Numbered from the stretch's first letter, positions 28,331 to 36,960 are shown. The stretch is 64,000 nucleotides of DNA from Prochlorococcus marinus str. MIT 0912 (GCF_027359595.1 NZ_CP114783.1:186001-250000), one strand, 5' to 3'. Program-made: numbers and translations. Notes: generated by a model from the sequence alone, not told the origin.

Positions 28331-28984
28331 TTACGCCCTTTTACAAATTATTGGTTTATTTCTATTAGGATAAAGTTCCTTGCACAAGTTACAAATTGTA
28401 CCGTTACATCCTCTTGCTGAGCAATATTCTCTTCCGTAAAAGATAATTTGTAGATGTAATTTATTCCATAGATTTTTTGGAAATAATCTTTTTAGATCTT
28501 TTTCCGTTTGGATAACATTTTTACCTGAAGTTAGTCCCCATCTCTGAGATAATCTATGTATATGGGTATCAACAGGAAATGAAGGGACACCAAATACTTG
28601 AGACATAACAACACTTGCTGTCTTGTGACCAACACCTGGAAGCGACTCAAGCTCCTGAAATGAATTTGGAATTATATTGTTGAATTTTTCATGAATAATC
28701 TTTGAAAGGTTATAAGTATTTTTTGCTTTAGTTTTTGCAAGTCCAAGTTGTTTTATGTAATTATATATTCTCTGCTCACCTAATTTATACATTTTCTCAG
28801 CTGAGGGGGCAACGCTGAAAAGTTCTTTAGTTAATTCATTGACTTTCTTATCCGTTGATTGTGCACTTAACACAACTGCTACTAGTAGTGTGAAACCATT
28901 TTTATGATCTAAGGGTATCGGTGTCTCAGGATATATTTCTTCAAGTCTCTTAATTATTATTTTCACCCTTTCATTCTTTTTCAT
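28331..28984 (-). CDS. nth: endonuclease III
   Basis: DNA glycosylase/AP lyase for oxidised pyrimidines in base excision repair. 217 residues with the helix-hairpin-helix LPGVGHKTASVV containing the catalytic Lys, and FPVDTHIHRLSQRWGL with the catalytic Asp. Four C-terminal cysteines for the 4Fe-4S cluster are present, but spaced C-x4-C-x4-C-x2-C rather than the E. coli C-x6-C-x2-C-x5-C. Confidence 0.93.
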   Translation of the reverse strand: MKKNERVKIIIKRLEEIYPETPIPLDHKNGFTLLVAVVLSAQSTDKKVNELTKELFSVAPSAEKMYKLGEQRIYNYIKQLGLAKTKAKNTYNLSKIIHEKFNNIIPNSFQELESLPGVGHKTASVVMSQVFGVPSFPVDTHIHRLSQRWGLTSGKNVIQTEKDLKRLFPKNLWNKLHLQIIFYGREYCSARGCNGTICNLCKELYPNRNKPIICKRA

Positions 28985-29171
28985 CGGAGTATAAACTTTT
29001 TTGTTTATAAATTTAACTAATTAAATGCCTTTAAATTTAAGTCAGAGTTTCAAGCAAAAACTAGTTGTATCATTTTATACACATCCCTGTAGTTTTTGCG
29101 TATACATTTTTCCTTTTGTGGTTAGTTTGTTTTTAATGGAATCTCAATGAATAGAATAAACAAAAATAGTT

Positions 29172-30233
29172 TTGGTGAATACTGAGCTAGAAATCCATAA
29201 TTTATGGCATGATTTTAAATCTAATAAAAATAATAATTGGGTTCTAAAGGATGTTAATTTTTCTCTAAGACCTGGAGAATTAGTTGGTTTGCTTGGTCCT
29301 TCTGGTTGTGGAAAAACCACTCTTTTAAGGCTAATAGCAGGTTTTGAAAAGCCTAAACGTGGATTTATAAAAAAAAATGGGCAAATAATCTCTGATAATC
29401 ATTATCTTCTTTCTCCTGAGAGAAGACAAATAGGGATGGTTTTTCAAGACTATGCTCTTTTCCCTCATCTAAATGTTTGGGATAATGTTTGCTTTGGCAT
29501 AAACAAGAAAGAACAATCTATAAAAAGAGCGCACTGGTTACTTAATTTATTGGATATTTATGAGTTTAAAAATAGATATCCTCACGAACTTTCAGGAGGG
29601 CAAAGTCAAAGAGTTGCATTAGCAAGAGCCCTAGCGCCTGGTTCTTCTTTGGTTTTACTTGATGAACCTTTTTGTTCTTTAGATGTTGAAGTGAGGTCTA
29701 GATTACGGTCAGAACTCTCTTCTGTTTTAAAATCCTGCTCTGCATCTGCAATTTTAGTCACTCACGATCCTCATGAAGCATTAGCTATTTGTGATCGGGT
29801 GGCTGTATTAAGAAGAGGTGAAATTCAGCAATATACAACTCCATTTGAAATGGTTTCAAACCCATTGAATGATTTTGTAGGTCAATTTGTATTGCAAAAA
29901 AATATTTTGCCTATTCGATACATTAATGAATCCTATTGTACGTGTATTGGTAAATTGAATTTCCATTACCATACATCGATTTCATCAGAATCTGTTTGTA
30001 TGTTCGATAAAAACTCTATTAGGATTAAAGCCTGTGCAAATAATGGCTTCACAGTTATAGCAAAAGAATATCGTATTAATCATTATGTCTATACTGTAAT
30101 TAAAGATGGTCTGAAATTAAGATCAGAGATGAGCTTGGATACAAAATTATCTATTGGAGATAAATGCAAAGTTGAAACAATTCATGAGAAAAATTTTGTA
30201 GTCTTACCAGAAAATATTAAATCTAATTTTTAA
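29172..30233 (+). CDS. ABC transporter ATP-binding protein, FbpC/FutC-like (probable Fe(III) import)
   Basis: 353 residues. Walker A GPSGCGKTT at about residues 40-48, Q loop FQDYALFPHL, signature LSGGQSQRVALARAL, Walker B LVLLDEPF and H loop THDPHEAL are all intact. A C-terminal regulatory TOBE-like domain (about 250-350) fits the ferric-iron/spermidine/molybdate group. Starts at TTG 29172 or the adjacent GTG. Permease and binding protein are not nearby. Next to ferritin and a Crp-type regulator, so iron is the best guess for substrate. Confidence 0.82.
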   Translation: MVNTELEIHNLWHDFKSNKNNNWVLKDVNFSLRPGELVGLLGPSGCGKTTLLRLIAGFEKPKRGFIKKNGQIISDNHYLLSPERRQIGMVFQDYALFPHLNVWDNVCFGINKKEQSIKRAHWLLNLLDIYEFKNRYPHELSGGQSQRVALARALAPGSSLVLLDEPFCSLDVEVRSRLRSELSSVLKSCSASAILVTHDPHEALAICDRVAVLRRGEIQQYTTPFEMVSNPLNDFVGQFVLQKNILPIRYINESYCTCIGKLNFHYHTSISSESVCMFDKNSIRIKACANNGFTVIAKEYRINHYVYTVIKDGLKLRSEMSLDTKLSIGDKCKVETIHEKNFVVLPENIKSNF

Positions 30234-30274
30234 ATAGTTAATTTCTTAATTAAATTCTATTTATTCTTTTTGAC

Positions 30275-30293
30275 GCAATTGAGATTCATTATC
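30275..30293. promoter_or_regulatory. candidate Fur box upstream of ferritin
   Basis: This 19-bp stretch (GCAATTGAGATTCATTATC) agrees with the classical Fur box GATAATGATAATCATTATC at 14 of 19 positions by my alignment, with the right half perfect over the last eight. It lies about 110 bases before the ferritin ATG. Assignment is by eye only. Confidence 0.4.
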
Positions 30294-30406
30294 AAATAAA
30301 TTAATTTTAAATTTTTAATTACCAACAACAATATGATACAAAAAGAGTTATGATTTGATTGGAAAATAAATTATTTTTTGCGTTCTTTGATTTAGCTTTT
30401 CTTGTG

Positions 30407-30958
30407 ATGCATTCAGCTACATCCTCTTCAATAGGTCTTAACGTGGGTCCTTCAGGGCGTGCAGTTGCACAGCCTATGGATGTTGATCTTCTTGAGTCTC
30501 TTTATCAACATACTTCTCTTGAGAGGGTTTCAAGTGCACAATATTTAGCTATGTCCCTATGGTTCCTAGAAAGAGAACTAAGAGGATTTGCTTCTTTTTT
30601 CAAGAAAGAGTCTTTATCTGAGCAAGAGCATGGATTTATCTTCGCTAAATATATGATCGCTAGAGGACAAACTGTCAAACTTGATGAAGTAACTAAACCA
30701 ATACAAGAATGGAAGACTGTTCAGGAGTTAGTTACTTTGTCCTTTCAAATGGAGGCTGACGTAACAACTTCTGTTCAACAACTTTATTCATTGGCAGAGA
30801 GATCAAACGATACTCGCACTACGGTATTCCTTGATCCGGTAATAGACGAGCAAATTAAATCAGAAGATGAAATGGCTTACCTACTTGGTAAAGTTAATTT
30901 TGCAAATAATGATCCTTCTGCATTGTTCATTATTGATAATGAATTAAATATAAAATAA
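30407..30958 (+). CDS. ftn: ferritin
   Basis: Iron-storage protein that oxidises Fe(II) and packs Fe(III) in a 24-mer cage. 183 residues from ATG 30407; a longer TTG-started frame from 30359 adds a hydrophobic segment not seen in ferritins and is not preferred. Ferritin-like helix features: LESLYQHTSLERVSSAQYLAMSLWF, EQEHGFIFAKYMIARG (Glu-x-x-His), and DEQIKSEDEMAYLLGKV in the last helix. Neighbours are the iron-type ABC ATPase and a Crp-type regulator unit, supporting iron homeostasis. Confidence 0.88.
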   Translation: MHSATSSSIGLNVGPSGRAVAQPMDVDLLESLYQHTSLERVSSAQYLAMSLWFLERELRGFASFFKKESLSEQEHGFIFAKYMIARGQTVKLDEVTKPIQEWKTVQELVTLSFQMEADVTTSVQQLYSLAERSNDTRTTVFLDPVIDEQIKSEDEMAYLLGKVNFANNDPSALFIIDNELNIK

Positions 30959-30973
30959 GTTCTATTATTGAAA

Positions 30974-31252
30974 TTATAGTTGTTGATAAGTGCTAGATCT
31001 TCTAGTTAGCTCTAATAGAAACTCAAAAGACAAGCCCTGAGAATATTTGAACATACTTTCAGAAATGTTTAAAATTTTTAATCTATTTTTATTTAATCTA
31101 TCAAGTTCTAAATATAATCTTTTTGATAAAGTTTTGTTATGACAAGTCTTTAGCGATCTATTTATATTTTTTGATCTATTTTTTATATACTCTATTTCTT
31201 TGCAGAGTGACAAAACAACAGATTCGGAGCAGGTAAAGAAATTTTTATTCAT
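30974..31252 (-). CDS. small basic conserved hypothetical protein
   Basis: 92 residues, highly basic (many Lys, Arg, Asn) and predicted helical, with two cysteines. Not recognised. Starts 6 bases after the stop of the Crp-type regulator gene on the same strand, so the two are almost surely co-transcribed. Ends convergently with ferritin (15-base gap). Confidence 0.65.
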   Translation of the reverse strand: MNKNFFTCSESVVLSLCKEIEYIKNRSKNINRSLKTCHNKTLSKRLYLELDRLNKNRLKILNISESMFKYSQGLSFEFLLELTRRSSTYQQL

Positions 31253-31258
31253 TATTTA

Positions 31259-31855
31259 TTATGCTGTTAATGGTGATGACTCAATGAATTCAGGAGAAAG
31301 ACTTAGAGTTGGATCACCTGATGGAGCTTTTAGTAAATCTGCTGTTCTCAGCCTTGAAATTAAACGAGTAGAAGTAACTCTTGTTGATCCAATTAACTCC
31401 CCAATTCTTTCATGAGTAAGTCTGAAAGGTAATTGGCACCAATCACCACATCTTCTTCCAAGTCGGTTAACTAATAAAGCAAATAAAGCTTGAAGCCTTT
31501 GTTCAGCATTGCCCAAATGCCTAATCCTTAGAAGCTGAAGAGTCCACTCATTTACAGCGTCATATCCTCCAGCTTCTACTGATGTCTCAGCATCACTTAC
31601 AAAGCATAGTGGCGTTAAAGCTTCTACACATACACCTTCACTACAAAGCCTGTCTGTTCTTAATTGGTCGCCTGACTGCAAAAAAGCCAAGGTCATTCCT
31701 TCTGTCTCTTCACATGGGCAATAGACTCGAGCTATTCCATCCAAAACTTCCAAGCAAGTATCTCCTCTTCTTGAGGAAGGATCTATTAGCACCGATTGTC
31801 CCGTTGCCATTCGAACCGCCGATGAGGGCGTCTCTGCGTAGCTTCTAAAGCTCAT
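31259..31855 (-). CDS. Crp/Fnr-family transcriptional regulator
   Basis: 198 residues. N-terminal half is a cNMP-binding-like beta roll with the GDQL and CLEVLDGIARVYCPCEE patterns; the C-terminal half has the winged helix-turn-helix LTHERIGELIGSTRVTSTRLISRL of Crp proteins. Cyclic nucleotide-binding residues are not obvious, so the effector is unknown. Five or more cysteines in the sensory half (CLEV, CPCEE, CSEGVCVEAL, CFVS) could support metal or redox sensing, an inference. Located between ferritin and pcb. Confidence 0.85.
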   Translation of the reverse strand: MSFRSYAETPSSAVRMATGQSVLIDPSSRRGDTCLEVLDGIARVYCPCEETEGMTLAFLQSGDQLRTDRLCSEGVCVEALTPLCFVSDAETSVEAGGYDAVNEWTLQLLRIRHLGNAEQRLQALFALLVNRLGRRCGDWCQLPFRLTHERIGELIGSTRVTSTRLISRLRTADLLKAPSGDPTLSLSPEFIESSPLTA

Positions 31856-32080
31856 TGAAACCTATAAGGAGCTTAATGGATTCCTAACTTACACAAGAAA
31901 AGGATCTTTTTGCAACCGATTCTCAATAGCAACAAGCTCTTGAGACTTTTTTTATTTAGTTGTATAAAAAATCACATCAATAGGCAATTTTTAATAGCTT
32001 TTTAGTCTTTTGAGTTAGTTAATTGTGACATTAGTGCGATCTCTTTTGTATTTATTTCTACTAATGAGCCGCATAAAAAA

Positions 32081-32100
32081 AAGGCCCGCTAGCGGGCCTT
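32081..32100 (-). terminator. intrinsic terminator downstream of pcb
   Basis: Perfect self-complementary GC-rich core (AAGGCCCGCT/AGCGGGCCTT) flanked by an A run on the left and a T run on the right, 33 bases beyond the pcb stop. Usable on both strands; relevant for the leftward pcb transcript. Confidence 0.93.
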
Positions 32101-32133
32101 TTTTTTTATTCACTAATGAAATTAAATTAATAA

Positions 32134-33192
32134 TCAACCGTTAGTGATTTTTGCGTTTTCCATATTGTCGAACGCTTTACCTACGCGCCTAAAGTCAAAT
32201 CCCATAGCTCTTAGTGCATGCCAGAGATGTCCCTGAATGAAGAAGAAGCCAAGATAGAAGTGAACATTTGCCAACCAAGCTCTAGCTGTATGAGCGCCAG
32301 TAGCAAGAGAAGCGTCAGTATCAACAAAATAAGGAGCGAAATCAAACTTCAGTTGAAGTACATCTCCAAAGAATTCTGTTGAATAAACAGTTGTGTTTGT
32401 TGAACTCCAGAAAGCCGCAACAAGGGCACAGTAACCAACACCAGCTAGTGAGTATGAAAGAACAGCTTCTGCTGAAAGAAGTCCTTTACCTTTGAATTCT
32501 GTGTACTCACCGAATTGCTTAGTAATGATGTGGAATGCTCCACCAATAATTTGGAAAAATGCAAGGAAAGCATGGCCACCCATAACATCTTCCAAACTGG
32601 AGATTTGAAGGAAATCAGCTTGGTGATTCCAAATCATTCCTAAATCTAGGTTGTAAGAAACTGTACGAGTAGCTCCTAAAGCAGTATCCCAAATACCATG
32701 ATATTGAGCCCATTCAACGAATTGAATGTTAGCCAAGCCTAGGAAAATAAGGTGGTGACCAAGAATAAATGTAAGCTTGTCTGGATCGTCCCACTCGAAG
32801 TCAAACTTTTTAGGACGACTTCCTTCCGGATAGTTTCCTAAATCTCCGTCGTATCTTGTGGAGTGAAGAATTCCACCAGCACCAAGAACACCAGAGAAAA
32901 TTAGGTGAAGTACAGCAATAACTGTGCAACCGTAAGGCTCAGTAATTACTCCGTTTTCGATTCCACCTATTCCAAGTTGTGCAAGGTGAGGCAAGCAGAT
33001 CAAGTTTTGATTACCCATCGCAACGGATGAGTCATAACGAGCTAGCTCAAATAAAGTGAACGCACCTGCCCAGAACATCATCAAACCAGCATGGGCAGCA
33101 TGCGCAGCGATGAATTTTCCGGAGCGATTGGCCGTCCCTGAATTACCCGCGTACCAGTCATAGGTAACGCTAGGATTCCCGTAGGTCTGCAC
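32134..33192 (-). CDS. pcb: chlorophyll a/b-binding antenna protein Pcb
   Basis: Divinyl-chlorophyll a/b binding light-harvesting protein of the CP43/IsiA family, with six thylakoid membrane spans. 352 residues starting MQTYGNPSVTYDWYAGNSG; chlorophyll-ligand histidines appear in the conserved blocks KFIAAHAAHAGLMMFWAG, VIAVLHLIFSGVLGAGG, LTFILGHHLIFLGLANI, GGHAFLAFFQIIGGAFHI and VHFYLGFFFIQGHLWHALRAMGFDF. This gene is diagnostic for Prochlorococcus (or Prochloron/Prochlorothrix). The downstream hairpin ends the transcript. Which Pcb paralogue this is cannot be decided here. Iron-linked genes lie next to it. Confidence 0.97.
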   Translation of the reverse strand: MQTYGNPSVTYDWYAGNSGTANRSGKFIAAHAAHAGLMMFWAGAFTLFELARYDSSVAMGNQNLICLPHLAQLGIGGIENGVITEPYGCTVIAVLHLIFSGVLGAGGILHSTRYDGDLGNYPEGSRPKKFDFEWDDPDKLTFILGHHLIFLGLANIQFVEWAQYHGIWDTALGATRTVSYNLDLGMIWNHQADFLQISSLEDVMGGHAFLAFFQIIGGAFHIITKQFGEYTEFKGKGLLSAEAVLSYSLAGVGYCALVAAFWSSTNTTVYSTEFFGDVLQLKFDFAPYFVDTDASLATGAHTARAWLANVHFYLGFFFIQGHLWHALRAMGFDFRRVGKAFDNMENAKITNG

Positions 33193-33446
33193 GAGAAATA
33201 AACAAAGAACAGTAAGAGGATATATTTATAGGTCTGTAACTTCCATATCCCTTCACATTGCTTATTGAAATTGTAGGTTTTGTACATATTTCACGAACAT
33301 CTGCTACTAAATATGATCTTCGTGTTATGGGAACATTTGATCTTTAAACTCCTTTGCATGACTATCAAATTTACCTTTACGTATACTGAAAGCTCCTTAT
33401 CCGCCGTGTGACTTTGTTATTTTGAAAACAAAGCCAAATTAAATTA

Positions 33447-34172
33447 ATGAATTATAAAAATGTCATTAAAGAGTTTTTTGGGAAAGAGAAAATTTTTCAT
33501 GAACAAAGAAAAAGCCTAATAGTTTTACTTGGTTCTTTTGCTGATTTTGATAGTTTTGAATACGCTCAACAATTATCAGCTCAATCAAAAAGACTAACTA
33601 AGTACTCAGTTGATTTGATCTTGATAGGTATTGGAAGTGAAAGGTCTAAAAAATTTTTTTGTAAATTTAATAATATTGATGGTAAATATGTTTATTCCGT
33701 AAAGAATGGAGACCTCCATAGAAAACTTAATCTTAATCCTGGCTTTGTCTCACCTATGCCAGCCATAATTAATTTATTGATTATGTGTACGGGGATAAAT
33801 TCTAGAGGTACGATTAAGGAAGTTTTAAGAGGCTATTTTGGGGATAAATATGCAAAGAGTCTATTCTCTTTTGATGAAGAGATAAATATTGGACCTTTTT
33901 CTTTTTTGAAGGGAAATATGTTTGATATTTTTTCAAAGAAAAAAAATTTACGCCCTTTTGAGCTGGCTACTAGGAGACTTATGAATATGATTGAAATACT
34001 TTCAAATTGGAAAATTTATGTTCCTGATTCCGCATTCTTAACTCAAAGAGGAGCAACAATATTTCTAAATGAAAAAGATGAGATATTATATGAATTTGTT
34101 TCCGAAAGTCTTTTAGGATACTCAAGCAATATGAGTACACCATTATCATACCTAGATGATATTTTGAAATAA
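33447..34172 (+). CDS. AhpC/TSA-family (peroxiredoxin-like) protein
   Basis: 241 residues. Matches the cyanobacterial AhpC/TSA antioxidant-like group (Prx-like2) by the segments SLIVLLGSFADFDSFEYAQQL, RGTIKEVLRGYFGDKYAKSLF, RPFELATRRLMNMIEILSNW and YVPDSAFLTQRGATIFLN. The peroxidatic Cys of true peroxiredoxins is replaced (GSFADFDSFE), so peroxidase activity is doubtful. Upstream of a small zinc-ribbon membrane protein on the same strand, 10 bases apart. Confidence 0.75.
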   Translation: MNYKNVIKEFFGKEKIFHEQRKSLIVLLGSFADFDSFEYAQQLSAQSKRLTKYSVDLILIGIGSERSKKFFCKFNNIDGKYVYSVKNGDLHRKLNLNPGFVSPMPAIINLLIMCTGINSRGTIKEVLRGYFGDKYAKSLFSFDEEINIGPFSFLKGNMFDIFSKKKNLRPFELATRRLMNMIEILSNWKIYVPDSAFLTQRGATIFLNEKDEILYEFVSESLLGYSSNMSTPLSYLDDILK

Positions 34173-34182
34173 TCTAAGTGTA

Positions 34183-34398
34183 ATGATTACAAATAAATGC
34201 TTATTTTGTGGAAGCTCTAATTTGAGAGCTGATCGTGCTTTATCTGGAAGATTGGTATGCAATTCATGTGGTACCCCTTTCGGCGTTAGAAGACGAGGAA
34301 GCAAGAAGAATAATTATTTAAATATTTTTTCATTAAACAATAAAAACTTTCTCTTTATTTGCATATTAATTTTTACCTTAATTCTTGTGATTGTTTAA
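34183..34398 (+). CDS. small zinc-ribbon membrane protein
   Basis: 71 residues. Two CxxC-type knuckles (CLFCGSSNLRADR...LVCNSCGTPFGVR) form a zinc ribbon at residues 6-31, then a basic linker RRRGSKK and a C-terminal hydrophobic span (about 52-70). Follows the AhpC/TSA-like gene by 10 bases, so likely one transcript. Its stop overlaps the convergent ABC ATPase stop by 4 bases. Confidence 0.75.
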   Translation: MITNKCLFCGSSNLRADRALSGRLVCNSCGTPFGVRRRGSKKNNYLNIFSLNNKNFLFICILIFTLILVIV

Positions 34399-35207
34399 TT
34401 ATTTAATGGAATCATCCTCCAGTAACCTTCTTGTTCTATTACATTTATTGATATATTAAAAAGTTTACTTAGTATTTTAGAATTTAATAATTCATTTGGA
34501 TTACCATCTTTTATTATTTCACCTTCTTTTATTAAAATAACTCTATTAGTCTTTGTTAGAATTGATTCTAAATTATGTGTGACATAAAGAAGATTTATTG
34601 ATTGGTCAATTAATTTATTTAGATTTTGATGTAATATGAAATTTGATTTTATATCTAAATTACAAAAGGGCTCATCCAGAACTAATATATTAGGCTTGTA
34701 AACAAGAGCTCTAGCAAGCAATCCCCTTCTTTTTTGACCGTCAGATAATGAATTGAATTCATTGTAAATAATTTTATTAAGTTCCCATTCATTAATCAGA
34801 TTATTAATTTTATCTTGTTCACTTTCTTGAATAAATTTAGAATATCTAGAATTAAATGTTCCAGAAAATCCTGATATAATAACATCATATAGAGTTACTC
34901 CATTATTTACCCTTTTCTCCATTTCTTTGAATAAAAATCCAACCTTTCTCCTTAAATCCCAAATATTTATGTTTTCTTTGTTGAATAATTTAAATGAACT
35001 TTGATTTGAAGTGATTGGATAAACTGATCTATTGAATAATTTTAAAAATGTTGATTTACCAGATCCATTTGGTCCTAATATTAGTATATTTTCACCATAG
35101 TTTAGATTTATATTGATATTTGAAAGTATTTTATTTTGATTAATATATACATTTATATTTTTTAAACTTGCCCAGCTTATTAAAGTTTTTTTAGATTTAT
35201 TACTCAT
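34395..35207 (-). CDS. ABC transporter ATP-binding protein, stand-alone
   Basis: 270 residues. Walker A GPNGSGKST around residues 45-53, signature-like NSLSDGQKRRGLLARAL, Walker B ILVLDEPF and the H loop YVTHNLESI. Resembles the metal/molybdate (ModF/PhrA-like) ATPases. No transmembrane partner is adjacent, so it may pair with a permease elsewhere or act in another role. Immediately downstream of the Rieske oxygenase gene on the same strand (34 bases), hence probably co-transcribed. Confidence 0.85.
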   Translation of the reverse strand: MSNKSKKTLISWASLKNINVYINQNKILSNININLNYGENILILGPNGSGKSTFLKLFNRSVYPITSNQSSFKLFNKENINIWDLRRKVGFLFKEMEKRVNNGVTLYDVIISGFSGTFNSRYSKFIQESEQDKINNLINEWELNKIIYNEFNSLSDGQKRRGLLARALVYKPNILVLDEPFCNLDIKSNFILHQNLNKLIDQSINLLYVTHNLESILTKTNRVILIKEGEIIKDGNPNELLNSKILSKLFNISINVIEQEGYWRMIPLNN

Positions 35208-35241
35208 TTATATTATAACTAACATTTATCATATGCTTTAT

Positions 35242-36576
35242 TTATATTAATAACAGTATAAAACTTATTGGGAACAATAATCTAGTTAGCAGTTTGATAA
35301 TTATCTTTCTATTGTTTTTTATTGCTAAATTTGGATTTTCTGGAGGATATTGCATTCCTCTATCCTCATGAACTGAGTTTGTTAAGGAATTCGTGGGATG
35401 TAATTCCCATGGTTTTTCTTTGTTTAATGCATTTTGAAGCCAATCCCAGTAATATTGAACCATTTTATCTTCACCTAATAATTTTACATTATCTTTTTGT
35501 ATATAGCCCATCTGATCATTAAAAGTTTGGGTTTTTAAGACTAAATAATCTTCAGTAAAGATCTTATAAAATGTTCTCCTTTGTAGATGACTAAATAAAA
35601 CTAAATTTGTAAACAGTTTGTTTTTCAGGAATTTCCTATAATGCCTGACAATAACTCGTGCTTTGTTATTTCCTAATGGAATATGATCAAGGACTTGAAT
35701 ATATCGTGTGCTTTCAGGTGAGCCTTTATATATAAAAATTCTGCCAGGAGGTACGAATTTTATTCTGATAAACTCATCTTGCCCATTTGTTTTATAAGAA
35801 TAGATACTTTCTATTTGCCTATTATCTCTTTTTATTTTCTGATTAAAACTAGTTATAGTTTCTCTGTTTACATTCTTGTCTGGGATAGTGTCTCCATGCA
35901 TCCAGAATACATGTAATATATCCAGATGATTTTCAATGATTCTTGCCCAATCTGCTTTGAAATCTACATATACTTCTTCATATTCATATTCTAAAGATGG
36001 AAATCCATAGGAATCAGGAAGAAGGCTATTAATTGAAGATTTTATTTGAAAATCTTCAATATTTGCAAGTGGTGTTCCAGTATAATAAATATATATATAA
36101 CCTTCTTTTTCAACACATGGATATTGAAAAAGTTTTATACTTTTTGCGTAATTATCGTAATTAGAATCAATAATATGCTGACAAGTTATTCTATCTAAAT
36201 TTGTGCAACTACCTTGAGACGAGAACCTCGCGCCGTGATAAGGACATACAAGTTGACCATTTATAACTTCACCGCCCAAAAATGATGCTCCTCTATGAGG
36301 GCATACGTCTTTTACACATCTAACAATACCCTCTCTATCACGATACAAAACAAGAGGCTCATTATAAATAGTGAAGTGATTTAATTTTCCCTCTTTTATT
36401 GAATCGCTGCTCGACACCGAATACCAACCTAATAGTCCATTTGTTAATTGATTAGAAGGCTTTGGAGCAATATTTTCAAGATCTTTTACACTTTCTTTCT
36501 CATTAAAATTAGATCTAATGAGATTATTAGTCTCATATTCATATGATTTATTATCTTTTCCTTGTTCTTCTTTCAT
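35242..36576 (-). CDS. Rieske mononuclear-iron oxygenase (PAO/CAO-like)
   Basis: 444 residues. Rieske 2Fe-2S ligands: C92-x-H94 in CPHRGASFLGG and C111-x2-H114 in CPYHGARFS. Mononuclear iron site: N216, D219, H222, H227 in ENHLDILHVFWMH. The C terminus has a hydrophobic tail (about 425-444) that could anchor it in a membrane, as in the pheophorbide a oxygenase / Tic55 / Lls1 group. Prochlorococcus makes divinyl-chlorophyll b with a low-similarity Rieske-type chlorophyllide a oxygenase (PhCAO), and this gene is a candidate by type and context near pcb. The reaction cannot be proven from sequence. Confidence 0.85.
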   Translation of the reverse strand: MKEEQGKDNKSYEYETNNLIRSNFNEKESVKDLENIAPKPSNQLTNGLLGWYSVSSSDSIKEGKLNHFTIYNEPLVLYRDREGIVRCVKDVCPHRGASFLGGEVINGQLVCPYHGARFSSQGSCTNLDRITCQHIIDSNYDNYAKSIKLFQYPCVEKEGYIYIYYTGTPLANIEDFQIKSSINSLLPDSYGFPSLEYEYEEVYVDFKADWARIIENHLDILHVFWMHGDTIPDKNVNRETITSFNQKIKRDNRQIESIYSYKTNGQDEFIRIKFVPPGRIFIYKGSPESTRYIQVLDHIPLGNNKARVIVRHYRKFLKNKLFTNLVLFSHLQRRTFYKIFTEDYLVLKTQTFNDQMGYIQKDNVKLLGEDKMVQYYWDWLQNALNKEKPWELHPTNSLTNSVHEDRGMQYPPENPNLAIKNNRKIIIKLLTRLLFPISFILLLI

Positions 36577-36608
36577 AATCGACCTTTCTTTTAATGAGAT
36601 AAAAACTC

Positions 36609-36623
36609 ACTCATTAAATGAGT
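36609..36623. promoter_or_regulatory. short inverted repeat upstream of the Rieske oxygenase gene
   Basis: ACTCATT-A-AATGAGT, a perfect 7-bp dyad about 33 bases before the oxygenase start, with a further AATGAG nearby at 36592-36597. A plausible operator for a small dimeric regulator. No protein can be assigned. Confidence 0.3.
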
Positions 36624-36768
36624 ATTCTCCTTATGGGCTTAAAGACTCAAAAAAAATAGCACCTAATGCCTTCGAGTATCGATTAAATTTACATAAAAAA
36701 ACTTCAACGTTTTTTTTCCAGTGAAGTGAATTCGTTTAAGTCTTTATTTTCTTCTAGAATTGAATTGC

Positions 36769-36960
36769 TTAAAGGGTTTTGGGAGATAACTCAATGCTTG
36801 ATACAAATTCAGATGCTTCTTCAATATCATTGCAGAATTTACATGTACCGAGATAGCAACCTAGATATCTCAAGAAAGAAGTTTTACCGCCAGAAAGTTG
36901 ATATTTGTGAATCGTACCTCCCTGAGGGGTGGCTTTTACAAGTTGAGGTAAAGGAGCCAT
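36769..36960 (-). CDS. small conserved-looking cysteine-containing protein
   Basis: 63 residues from ATG 36960: MAPLPQLVKATPQGGTIHKYQLSGG followed by a Cys-rich middle with CYLGTCKFC and a C-terminal acidic helix (DIEEASEFVSSI). A longer start upstream at 37008 adds unlikely residues. The opposite-strand frame here reads as low-complexity and is not preferred. Function unknown; three cysteines in CYLGTCKFC could bind metal. Confidence 0.55.
   Translation of the reverse strand: MAPLPQLVKATPQGGTIHKYQLSGGKTSFLRYLGCYLGTCKFCNDIEEASEFVSSIELSPKTL

Noticed and set aside
33081-33287. 68-residue leftward frame at the pcb start
   Set aside because: Overlaps the pcb N terminus in another frame; no signature, and pcb start is well supported.
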